A model generated the notes under the pieces. That model was not told the DNA's origin and did no database searches. It saw only the letters and a program-made list of their open reading frames with translations. The translations under genes were made by a program, and so were the position numbers. A stretch of 9,339 bases of DNA. Source: UBA1189 sp045647345 (GTDB lineage Bacteria > Bacteroidota > Bacteroidia > Bacteroidales > Bacteroidaceae). The stretch is from the NCBI GenBank assembly GCA_045647345.1, contig JAZRMG010000094.1, positions 1 to 9,339 of the forward strand, in the 5' to 3' direction. The first letter of the stretch is position 1. Each line of letters opens with the position of its first letter. Below, in pieces: positions 1 to 6,039 of this stretch.

Positions 1-1
1 G

Positions 2-1021
2 AAAGTAGAGTACGAATACAAGAACATCTACATATCTGCAAGGCATGAGGATGAGCCTGCGCGTGTGATGCACACCATATTTGAGCACCACGATGGCACA
101 TGGTGGAAACTCACGGTGATGACTCCCATCTATGAGCGCAACGAGGTCATGAGCACCATACTCGTGGCCACTTTCATCCTGCTCATTGTGATGCTATTGG
201 TCATCATCGGCGTGTTTGCATGGGTATTTGTGCGCCACACACGTCCGCTCTATAGGGTGCTTCGTTACTTGGATTCCTACGCCATTGGCAGACCCCGCCC
301 TTTGCAGAATAAGACCGATGTGACGGAGTTTCAGCAGCTCAACGAATCGGTGGCAGCCTGCATACATCGCATAGAGGAGGTGTATGAGCGTGAGCGCCGC
401 TTCATTGGTGATGCCTCGCACGAGTTGCAGACCCCCCTCGCTGTGTGTCAGAACCGCATTGAGATGATGATGGATGATACCACACTCACCGAGCAGCAGA
501 TGGTTGAACTGGCCAAGATGCAGCAGACCATCAGCGAACTCATCCGACTCAACAAAACCCTGCTGTTCCTCTCAAAGATCGAGAATAACCAGTACATCGA
601 GCATACAGATGTGTGTGTCAACACCAAGTTGCGCCATCAGCTGGAGCTGCTTGCCGAGGTATACGAGTCGAAAGCCATCACCATAAACCTCTATGAGAAG
701 GGGCAGTGGACTCTCCGTGCCAACGATGAACTCATATCCTCACTCGTAAGCAATCTCCTGCGCAATGCCTATATACACAGCCTGCCTCATAGCGCTATCG
801 ACATATATATAAAGGAGGGCGCATTGAGCATCGCCAATACCAATGATGGGGAGGCACTGGATGCCGCCCGACTCTTCGACCGTTTCTACCGTGGCAATCA
901 TGGCATGAAAAACTCCACCGGACTGGGGCTTTCCATCGTGAAGGCCATTTGCGAGTCAAGTCACCTCAAGGTAGGCTATACATTCGAGCAAGGTAAACAT
1001 ATCTTTACCGTTTCTCGTTAA
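2..1021 (+). CDS. Sensor histidine kinase, C-terminal part (5' end off the window)
   Basis: This is the membrane-bound sensor kinase of a two-component system; it would autophosphorylate on His and pass the phosphate to a response regulator. The frame is open from base 2 with no stop, so the gene begins outside the window and the GTG at 65 is internal; 339 residues are visible. In order they show the end of a periplasmic region, a transmembrane helix (about 152-232), a short HAMP-like linker, a HisKA H-box (D-A-S-H-E-L-Q-T-P-L, His codon 419-421), and a HATPase domain with an N-box (N-L-L-R-N-A-Y-I-H, 752-778), F-box (F-D-R-F-Y-R) and G2 box (G-L-G-L, 920-931). The G1 box is atypical: N-T-N-D-G at 836-850 rather than D-x-G-x-G. 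Bacteroidetes kinases often have degenerate G1 boxes, so activity is likely. A PepSY-like gene follows 189 bases downstream. The partner regulator, probably OmpR-type, is inferred to lie upstream off the window. The stimulus is unknown. Confidence 0.93.
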   Translation, partial: KVEYEYKNIYISARHEDEPARVMHTIFEHHDGTWWKLTVMTPIYERNEVMSTILVATFILLIVMLLVIIGVFAWVFVRHTRPLYRVLRYLDSYAIGRPRPLQNKTDVTEFQQLNESVAACIHRIEEVYERERRFIGDASHELQTPLAVCQNRIEMMMDDTTLTEQQMVELAKMQQTISELIRLNKTLLFLSKIENNQYIEHTDVCVNTKLRHQLELLAEVYESKAITINLYEKGQWTLRANDELISSLVSNLLRNAYIHSLPHSAIDIYIKEGALSIANTNDGEALDAARLFDRFYRGNHGMKNSTGLGLSIVKAICESSHLKVGYTFEQGKHIFTVSR

Positions 1022-1124
1022 TAGGGTATTGTCATCCTGTTCTCTATGACACAAGTCAATGCGTGGATTCGAAAAACTGAAAAAGTTTTGAAAAAAATCA
1101 CTTTTTTCTCACATTTGCCCGAAA

Positions 1125-1144
1125 TTTCAGAATCTTTTCAGAAT
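1125..1144 (+). promoter_or_regulatory. Tandem direct repeat TTTCAGAAT, possible response-regulator site
   Basis: TTTCAGAAT occurs exactly twice, at 1125-1133 and 1136-1144, with starts 11 bases apart, about one helical turn. The pair ends 7 bases before the TAnnTTTG element at 1152. OmpR/PhoB-type regulators typically bind tandem direct repeats with this period, and the gene just upstream is a sensor kinase. A binding site for its cognate regulator is therefore plausible. Further T-runs lie roughly in the same phase upstream (1102-1107, 1114-1116), so intrinsic curvature is another explanation. The repeat is seen; its role is inferred. Confidence 0.4.
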
Positions 1145-1151
1145 TGGGTTC

Positions 1152-1159
1152 TACCTTTG
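1152..1159 (+). promoter_or_regulatory. Bacteroidetes -7 promoter element (TACCTTTG)
   Basis: TACCTTTG fits the Bacteroidetes primary-sigma -7 consensus TAnnTTTG exactly and lies 51 bases before the ATG of the PepSY-like gene. No TTTG is found at the usual -33 distance; the nearest candidate is TTTC at 1125-1128 with a 23-base spacer, which also forms part of the direct repeat. A weak -33 box would suit a promoter that needs an activator. The match is seen; its use as a promoter is inferred. Confidence 0.5.
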
Positions 1160-1210
1160 TCGTGTAAATAATGAGAAATGAATGTAAAACCCTTTTAAAC
1201 CAGTACTATT

Positions 1211-1645
1211 ATGAAAAAGATTTTTATCGCCCTTGCATGTGTGTTTACTTTGGTGACTAGCGCTTGTGCCGACAACTACCAACCCATCAATCGAGACCAG
1301 CTGCCCGAAAAGGCGCAAACCTTCCTTTCCACCTATTTCCCCGAATCGAAGGTGTCATTGATTCGCAAAGAGATAGATGTGATGGAGTTGAGCTACGATG
1401 TCATCTTCACCGATGGCTGCAAGGTGGAGTTTGACCGTAAAGGCAACTGGACCGAAGTGGACTGCCTCACTCATCCTGTCCCCGCAGGCATCGTCCCCGA
1501 AGCCATCAATAACGTTGTCGGTACCCATTATCCCGAGGCGAAGGTAACCAAGATTGAGCGCGGCCATCGCGAAGTAGATGTAAAGTTGAGTAATCGTGTA
1601 GAGCTTACCTTCAACAAGAACTTACAACTTATTGACATTGATTGA
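1211..1645 (+). CDS. Exported PepSY-like (DUF2874) protein with two repeats
   Basis: This is a 144-residue exported protein of the PepSY-like family (DUF2874, often labelled beta-lactamase-inhibitor-like), which is common in Bacteroidales. Residues 1-20 are a signal peptide: MKK, then a hydrophobic stretch ending T-S-A-C-A. A lipobox reading at Cys19 is poor because Thr is at -3, so cleavage by signal peptidase I and a periplasmic location are favoured. The mature part is an internal duplication: residues 31-84 (L-P-E-K-A...Y-F-P-E-S-K-V...) align with 95-144 (V-P-E-A-I...Y-P-E-A-K-V...), each an alpha helix plus beta hairpin by sequence look. Cys70 and Cys85 in repeat 1 could form a disulfide. 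The gene has its own promoter element and terminator and follows a sensor kinase, so a role as a periplasmic accessory or target of that system is inferred. The molecular function of the family is not established, and the annotation as a beta-lactamase inhibitor should not be taken literally. Confidence 0.85.
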   Translation: MKKIFIALACVFTLVTSACADNYQPINRDQLPEKAQTFLSTYFPESKVSLIRKEIDVMELSYDVIFTDGCKVEFDRKGNWTEVDCLTHPVPAGIVPEAINNVVGTHYPEAKVTKIERGHREVDVKLSNRVELTFNKNLQLIDID

Positions 1646-1670
1646 AACCGACAAATATTAACGAATCGAC

Positions 1671-1702
1671 TATGTGAGGGATTAATCCCTCACATATTTT
1701 TT
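1671..1702 (+). terminator. Intrinsic terminator after the PepSY-like gene
   Basis: A perfect 26-base palindrome (1671-1696) has 11-base arms, TATGTGAGGGA and its complement, closing a TTAA loop, and is followed directly by six T (1697-1702). It starts 25 bases after the stop codon. This is a textbook rho-independent terminator for plus-strand transcription. There is no matching A-run on the left side, so it should act in one direction only. It separates the kinase/PepSY unit from the methyltransferase operon. Confidence 0.88.
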
Positions 1703-1762
1703 ATAACAACAACGTGCAATAAACATACTTTGCAGAGATAATGCACTCGCTGTGAAAAATAT

Positions 1763-1776
1763 TCAAGCAAGCTTGA
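1763..1776. promoter_or_regulatory. Short dyad TCAAGC-AA-GCTTGA, possible operator
   Basis: Perfect 6-base arms are separated by AA and end 22 bases before the -7 element at 1799, so the dyad would overlap the -33 region of the methyltransferase promoter. The position suits a repressor or activator site, but no regulator gene is adjacent and a 6-base arm can arise by chance. The dyad is seen; its function is inferred. Confidence 0.25.
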
Positions 1777-1798
1777 TATGTTTTCGCCCGCTTATCCG

Positions 1799-1806
1799 TA
1801 TCTTTG
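1799..1806 (+). promoter_or_regulatory. Bacteroidetes -7 promoter element (TATCTTTG)
   Basis: TATCTTTG matches TAnnTTTG exactly, 20 bases before the ATG at 1827. The best -33 candidate is CTTG at 1772-1775 (23-base spacer). This element makes the ATG at 1827 the likely start of the methyltransferase, since the longer frame from GTG 1752 would run through the promoter. A similar but imperfect TACTTTGCAG lies upstream at 1726-1735 and could be a second, weaker promoter. Confidence 0.55.
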
Positions 1807-1826
1807 CAGTAAACAATAGAACAACA

Positions 1827-2360
1827 ATGAAGAAACTTGGTATCCTTGAACTGAATCGTATGAATGTGGTGGACTATCGTGAGGCCGATAAGATGCCTTT
1901 CGTAGTAGTTCTCGATAATGTGCGCAGTCTGCACAATGTAGGCTCAGTTTTCCGCACCTCGGATGCCTATCGTGTAGAATGCATTTACCTATGTGGAGTT
2001 ACTGCTACCCCGCCCTCAGCAGAGATCCACAAGACGGCACTTGGAGCTGAAGACTCTGTAGCATGGCAATATTTCAAAGATACGCTCGAGGCAGTGGAAC
2101 AGCTACAGCGTGAGGGCTACATAGTATTGTCTATTGAACAAGTACAAGGAAGCATTGCTTTACAGGATTTACATTTAGAGAAGGGGAAAAAATATGCCGT
2201 AATCTTCGGCAATGAGGTAAAGGGTGTACAGCAAGAGGTCATAGACCTAAGCAACGGTTGCATAGAGTTACCTCAATATGGCACCAAACATTCACTTAAC
2301 GTATCTGTTACTGCAGGCATTGTTATTTGGGAGTTCGCCCGACAACTATTGATAAAATAA
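1827..2360 (+). CDS. SpoU/TrmH-family RNA 2'-O-methyltransferase
   Basis: This is a SPOUT-class (SpoU/TrmH family) RNA methyltransferase that would transfer a methyl group from S-adenosylmethionine to a ribose 2'-OH of tRNA or rRNA; the exact target cannot be read from sequence. All three SpoU motifs are present in the 177 residues: motif 1 at 29-47 (L-D-N-V-R-S-L-H-N-V-G-S-V-F-R-T-S-D-A, with Asn36 and the expected catalytic Arg43), motif 2 at 125-140 (V-I-F-G-N-E-V-K-G-V), and motif 3 at 147-169 (E-L-P-Q...S-L-N-V-S-V). It lacks the N-terminal RNA-binding extension of larger TrmH/RlmB enzymes, so it is a compact, single-domain form. I chose ATG 1827 over GTG 1752 because the 25 extra residues are low in family likeness and overlap a promoter element. 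It is the first gene of a probable operon with the flavin protein (21-base gap) and the cation transporter. Confidence 0.9.
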   Translation: MKKLGILELNRMNVVDYREADKMPFVVVLDNVRSLHNVGSVFRTSDAYRVECIYLCGVTATPPSAEIHKTALGAEDSVAWQYFKDTLEAVEQLQREGYIVLSIEQVQGSIALQDLHLEKGKKYAVIFGNEVKGVQQEVIDLSNGCIELPQYGTKHSLNVSVTAGIVIWEFARQLLIK

Positions 2361-2381
2361 CAACCAAAACAACATAATAAA

Positions 2382-2774
2382 ATGAGAAGAGTATATGATT
2401 TCTTAAAAGAAGCCAAAATATATTACTTGGCAACGATAGATGGAGACCAAGCACGTGTGCGTCCATTTGGAACGATAGACCTGTTTGACGGGAGGCTTTA
2501 TATCATGACCAAGAATGGCAAAAAAGTATCAGACCAGATGAAAGCCAATCCAAAGATAGAGATGACTGCCATGCGTGGCGAAGACTGGATACGCATCACC
2601 TGCGAGGCATATATGGATAAGCGCCTTGAAGCAGTAGTGAGTATGGTAGAAGCTCATCCACATCTGGCGCAATTCTATCGTGCCGATGACCCCAACACCG
2701 AGGTCTTCTATCTAGCTAACGCTACAGCTATCATCTACAGTACTACTCCTGAACCATTAACAATAAAGTTCTAA
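2382..2774 (+). CDS. Pyridoxamine 5'-phosphate oxidase-like flavin protein
   Basis: This is a 130-residue protein of the split-barrel FMN-binding (PNPOx-like) family. The family signature is visible: an N-terminal helix, then the strand pair L-A-T-I-D-G-D-Q-A-R-V-R-P-F-G (16-30), L-F-D-G-R-L-Y-I-M-T (34-43), N-G-K-K-V-S-D-Q-M-K-A-N-P-K-I-E (45-60) and the C-terminal strand F-Y-L-A-N-A-T-A-I-I-Y (109-119). Small members of this family bind FMN, F420 or haem and act as oxidoreductases of unknown substrate. True PdxH is longer (about 210 residues), so vitamin B6 synthesis is not implied. The protein is probably a cytosolic dimer. The leader is A-rich with no clear Shine-Dalgarno, as usual in Bacteroidetes. 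It lies 5 bases before the transporter gene and so is very likely co-transcribed and perhaps translationally coupled with it. Confidence 0.85.
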   Translation: MRRVYDFLKEAKIYYLATIDGDQARVRPFGTIDLFDGRLYIMTKNGKKVSDQMKANPKIEMTAMRGEDWIRITCEAYMDKRLEAVVSMVEAHPHLAQFYRADDPNTEVFYLANATAIIYSTTPEPLTIKF

Positions 2775-2779
2775 AGTTA

Positions 2780-3646
2780 ATGAGCCATCATCACATGCAT
2801 TTGCATAACGAAGGTACTGGAAGAAACATTCTTTCAGCCTTCTTCATCAATTTGATCTTTACGGTAATCTCGCTCATCGGAGGTTGGCTGACCAATAGTA
2901 TGGCCATTATTTCCGACTCTATCCATGACCTTGGATGTACACTTTCTATCGCATTAGCTTGGGGATTTGAATGTATTGCCAAGCGCAAGCCCACGAATAA
3001 TTTCACATTCGGTTTTCGTCGTTTCACACTGCTTGGAGCCTTTGTTAATGCCTTTATCCTACTCAGCGGTTCGTCAGTGGTGCTTTACGAGAGTATCAAG
3101 CGTCTATTCTCCCCTGAGGAAGTCAATGCAGAAGGAATGCTGTGGTTTGCTTTACTGGCTATCATATTCAAAGGGTTGGCAGTATGGCGCACATGGAAGG
3201 GCAAAAGTGTAAACCAACGTATGGTATCGTTACATCTCTTGGGCGATTGCCTCGGTTGGGTAGCCGTACTCACAGCCAGCGCCGTGATGATGTTTGTTGA
3301 GATTCCTTTACTTGACCCTATCCTTTCAGTGTGCATATCGCTCTACATCCTTTATAATGTGGTACACAATCTGATTGTAGCCTTCCGTATCGTGCTTGAT
3401 GGAGTTCCCTCTGATATTGACTATGTTGCATTAAAGGCTGAGATTGTGGCACTTCCGGGAATTAACGGAGTAGACACGCTGCATGTATGGAGTATGGATA
3501 ATGAACACCATGTTGCTGAAGTAAGGTTGACAACTTCATTAACTAATCTTGATGAAATAGAGTCGCTCAAAGTAGCGTTACGTACACTTTTTGAGAATTA
3601 TCGGATAGGAGAAAGCACCATTGAGGTTTGCCCTCGAAATAAGTAA
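2780..3646 (+). CDS. Cation diffusion facilitator (CDF) metal exporter
   Basis: This is a 288-residue inner-membrane divalent-metal/proton antiporter of the CDF family (CzcD/ZitB-like), expected to move Zn2+ or related ions out of the cytosol. It has a His-rich N-terminus (five His within residues 3-9), about six transmembrane helices between residues 17 and 205, and a cytosolic ferredoxin-like C-terminal domain (212-285) with H-V-W-S-M-D-N-E-H-H-V. The helix 5 metal motif H152-x-x-x-D156 is intact. In helix 2 the expected H-x-x-x-D reads H49-D-L-G-C53, so Cys replaces the second metal-binding Asp; the codon is TGT at 2936-2938, two changes away from GAT. Asp46 and Asp50 are nearby. Either metal preference has shifted or a neighbouring Asp takes over. 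It is the last gene of the methyltransferase operon and faces porZ, 51 bases away. Confidence 0.92.
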   Translation: MSHHHMHLHNEGTGRNILSAFFINLIFTVISLIGGWLTNSMAIISDSIHDLGCTLSIALAWGFECIAKRKPTNNFTFGFRRFTLLGAFVNAFILLSGSSVVLYESIKRLFSPEEVNAEGMLWFALLAIIFKGLAVWRTWKGKSVNQRMVSLHLLGDCLGWVAVLTASAVMMFVEIPLLDPILSVCISLYILYNVVHNLIVAFRIVLDGVPSDIDYVALKAEIVALPGINGVDTLHVWSMDNEHHVAEVRLTTSLTNLDEIESLKVALRTLFENYRIGESTIEVCPRNK

Positions 3647-3697
3647 AAGCTTTTATCCTGTTGGAATTTTTATCACAAACAAGTCCGAGTATAGGCT

Positions 3698-6034
3698 TTA
3701 CTTAACAAACAGAATCTTGGTTACCACTCCTTCGTAACCCTCTTCATCACTTCCGAGCACATAATATATGCCAGTTGCCACGCGCTGCCCTGTAGGAGTC
3801 TTACCATCCCAAGTAAAAGAGCCTCCTAGAGAAGTACCTTCTGCGACGAGGCGTCCTGAGGTATTGGTAATCTTCACTTGGCTGTTTGCCTTAAGTCCTA
3901 CAATGGTAACAAGCCCATCGTAGTCAGATGTTACGGGATTAGGATAAGCATATACCTTCTCCTCCACATATTGAATTTCGCCCCGCGTGGCATCTGTAGT
4001 ATATGACACTAATCCCTTGTCTGTGCCTATATACAATTCGCCCGATACGTGATGAAGGGCGAGTGCCTCAATGGTATTTGAGGGTAAGGGGCTATTATCA
4101 ACGGTAAAGTGGCATATCGTTTCCAATCCATCACCTGAAATGAGATAGAGGCCATTATTGAGTGTGCCTATCCACTTGCGGTTAGCATCATCAATGGCCA
4201 TACAAGTAGTATATACACCGTCAAGCAAGTAGTCAGCATAATTTGTGCCATCGTTGCGGGGTACTTTGATTTTTGTGAAATGATAATTGCTGCTAAAGGC
4301 TTTTTCCGTGTTGTACAATACGTAGGGTCCTTGGTCGGTCAGCACCCAAAGATCACCGTTAAGGTCTTCGTCAATGTCGTAGATAGTGTTGATGGCAGCT
4401 GATTGCCCATCCTGATCGATAAAGGTCTCCCCGAACGCTTTTATGTGGTCATCGGTCGTATTTTCGAGCGTACCTTTGGTATCGATGCAGAAGAGAGTGG
4501 CATCAGCTCTCATACCGACAACCCATACCCAATCGTTTTTGGCAAAAAGAACTTCGGTTATCGTAGCCTGATTCTCTAATTCTTTGTAATAAAGCGATAC
4601 TATAGTGCCGTCAGACTTAAGTATTTTCAATGGAGAATCTACATTATTGTGTTTGTGCCCAGGGGTATTCTCACCATCGGCATTGGTTATCCACAAGTTA
4701 CCCTGTTTATCGTATTGCAGACGGCTGATGCGGGTATAATCTTTTGTCCCAGGGATTGCTGATTCGAGTTCGCTGTTTTGGTCGGTGATATGATGTATCA
4801 GCTGCATGTCACGGAACTCATATATACCTTGTCCGAATGATGAGGCGTAATGATGGTTGGGGTCAGTGGGATCTTGTACGATGCTGGTCATATTCTTATA
4901 ATATATGCCTGTTTGCTCAGCTATACCTTCTTCTTGAAATGATCTCCAAGTACCTTCTTCATACATCATCAGTGTGCCATCAAAGAAGGTGCTACCAAAA
5001 TAGTTGAGGCACCCACCAGCGACGAGCAGTCTGTTATCGCCTGCAAAACTGAGGTATTGGCAATGGTTACGTATGGGACTATTGGGAATGATGCTTGTCA
5101 CCTCGCGCACCACACTCTTGCTTTCCTTGTCGTAGCGATAGCCGTTGAGGCCGTCAGTGCCGTTACATGTCCAGTAGATGCTACCATCAAAGGTAAGGAA
5201 ATTGACGGTGCCGTCCAATACGAGATGTGTGAAGTCAGACAATGTATTGTACACAAATGTGTTGATATGATTACCTACGAAAAATTTTCCATTGGCAATG
5301 TGCATGAAGTATAATGGTCCCTTACGAAATAGTGTGGCAGTACCGTCAACGGTATTGATCTTATAGATTGACTCCTTGGCCTTATGTCCGATAAGGCATA
5401 CGTCAAAGTGAGTGAGTCCTGTATACACCTCGGTGCTGAGTCGCTTCCAGTTACCTGCATCCAGCAAATTTTCCTCGGTATTGCCGCTATATACACCCTC
5501 GGAAGTTGCGGCGTAGATAGTACCACTCATTTCTATGCAGCTGTGGGTCACCTTGCCTAACATATAGGTCGATTCAAACTCAGCGCGTGCCACGTTCAGT
5601 ACCGTTAGACCAAAATTGGTGGCTAGATATGCCTTTCCTCCCGTGATACGCAAGTCGTTCACCGTTGGATCCAATGTAGTTTTGTTTGCAAAGTCAGTAA
5701 TGTTAGTCACGCTCCCATCGGGATATATGAGATCAATATTGGCATTGACATACACGACCACCAAAATATCCGAATCTTCATCGGCTGCGATATGACGTAT
5801 GCCCTGATCACTGAGGAGATTTGTCTTGTCATAGCACTCGACAAACTCATCCTCGGGCGAATAGGAATAGAGCGAACCATCACTCAACACATACACCTTA
5901 TCGGCTATCGCTACACATTGCATAGCCTTATGATAAGCCATATGTGAACGCCACGACCCTACGGCAGTCTGTGCCCATGCACACACGTTGCCCAGTAGCA
6001 GCAATATCGTTATTAGTATGATAGTTCGTTTCAC
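3698..6034 (-). CDS. porZ: PorZ-like beta-propeller protein with type IX C-terminal domain
   Basis: In Porphyromonas, PorZ is a surface part of the type IX secretion attachment complex that binds A-LPS and helps the PorU sortase. This 778-residue protein is close to the 776 residues I recall for that PorZ. It has a signal peptide (1-21, ending A-W-A before Gln22) and an N-terminal region with the PorZ opening G-S-W-R-S-H-M-A-Y-H (26-35). Propeller blades with two-component-regulator-propeller strands follow (G-N-L-W-I-T 445-450, D-L-W-V-L-T 561-566, R-K-W-I-G-T 619-624, E-L-Y-I-G-T 666-671). From about 693 comes a type IX type A domain (Y-A-Y-P-N-P; T-W-D-G-K-T-P-T-G-Q; G-I-Y-Y-V). The start is GTG at 6034; AGGAG sits very close before it and an in-frame stop lies just upstream, so no better start exists. 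It is last in a minus-strand cluster, 5 bases after rdgB. Many gut Bacteroides keep a PorZ-like protein without a full type IX system, so secretion function here is inferred, not shown. Confidence 0.82.
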   Translation of the reverse strand: MKRTIILITILLLLGNVCAWAQTAVGSWRSHMAYHKAMQCVAIADKVYVLSDGSLYSYSPEDEFVECYDKTNLLSDQGIRHIAADEDSDILVVVYVNANIDLIYPDGSVTNITDFANKTTLDPTVNDLRITGGKAYLATNFGLTVLNVARAEFESTYMLGKVTHSCIEMSGTIYAATSEGVYSGNTEENLLDAGNWKRLSTEVYTGLTHFDVCLIGHKAKESIYKINTVDGTATLFRKGPLYFMHIANGKFFVGNHINTFVYNTLSDFTHLVLDGTVNFLTFDGSIYWTCNGTDGLNGYRYDKESKSVVREVTSIIPNSPIRNHCQYLSFAGDNRLLVAGGCLNYFGSTFFDGTLMMYEEGTWRSFQEEGIAEQTGIYYKNMTSIVQDPTDPNHHYASSFGQGIYEFRDMQLIHHITDQNSELESAIPGTKDYTRISRLQYDKQGNLWITNADGENTPGHKHNNVDSPLKILKSDGTIVSLYYKELENQATITEVLFAKNDWVWVVGMRADATLFCIDTKGTLENTTDDHIKAFGETFIDQDGQSAAINTIYDIDEDLNGDLWVLTDQGPYVLYNTEKAFSSNYHFTKIKVPRNDGTNYADYLLDGVYTTCMAIDDANRKWIGTLNNGLYLISGDGLETICHFTVDNSPLPSNTIEALALHHVSGELYIGTDKGLVSYTTDATRGEIQYVEEKVYAYPNPVTSDYDGLVTIVGLKANSQVKITNTSGRLVAEGTSLGGSFTWDGKTPTGQRVATGIYYVLGSDEEGYEGVVTKILFVK

Positions 6035-6039
6035 TCTCC

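Noticed and set aside
65..67. GTG at 65 as start of the histidine kinase
   Set aside because: The frame is open to base 2 and the upstream residues read as continuous protein, so the gene is cut by the window edge.
1030..1051. TGTCAT/ATGACA hairpin just after the kinase stop as a terminator
   Set aside because: Only a 6-base stem with a 10-base loop and no T-run; too weak to call.
1090..1108. GAAAAAA...TTTTTTC hairpin in the kinase-PepSY spacer
   Set aside because: The stem is almost all A-T and would be unstable; better seen as A/T tracts.
1211..1270. PepSY-like protein as a lipoprotein anchored at Cys19
   Set aside because: The residues before Cys are T-S-A, lacking the Leu/Val/Ile expected at -3; ordinary signal peptidase cleavage fits better, though this is not certain.
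1752..1826. Longer N-terminus of the RNA methyltransferase from GTG 1752
   Set aside because: The 25 extra residues do not look like the family and the stretch contains a TAnnTTTG promoter element and a dyad; ATG 1827 gives the usual compact length.
3641..3703. Bidirectional terminator between the convergent transporter and porZ genes
   Set aside because: There is a TAAAAGCTTTTA palindrome at 3644-3655 and a loose AAGTAAAAGC/GCTTTACTT pairing, but no GC-rich stem and no clear T-run; a terminator may exist here but the sequence does not show it well.
5057..5314. Plus-strand open frame of 85 codons inside porZ
   Set aside because: Antisense shadow of a convincing 778-residue gene, with no promoter, family likeness or composition of its own.
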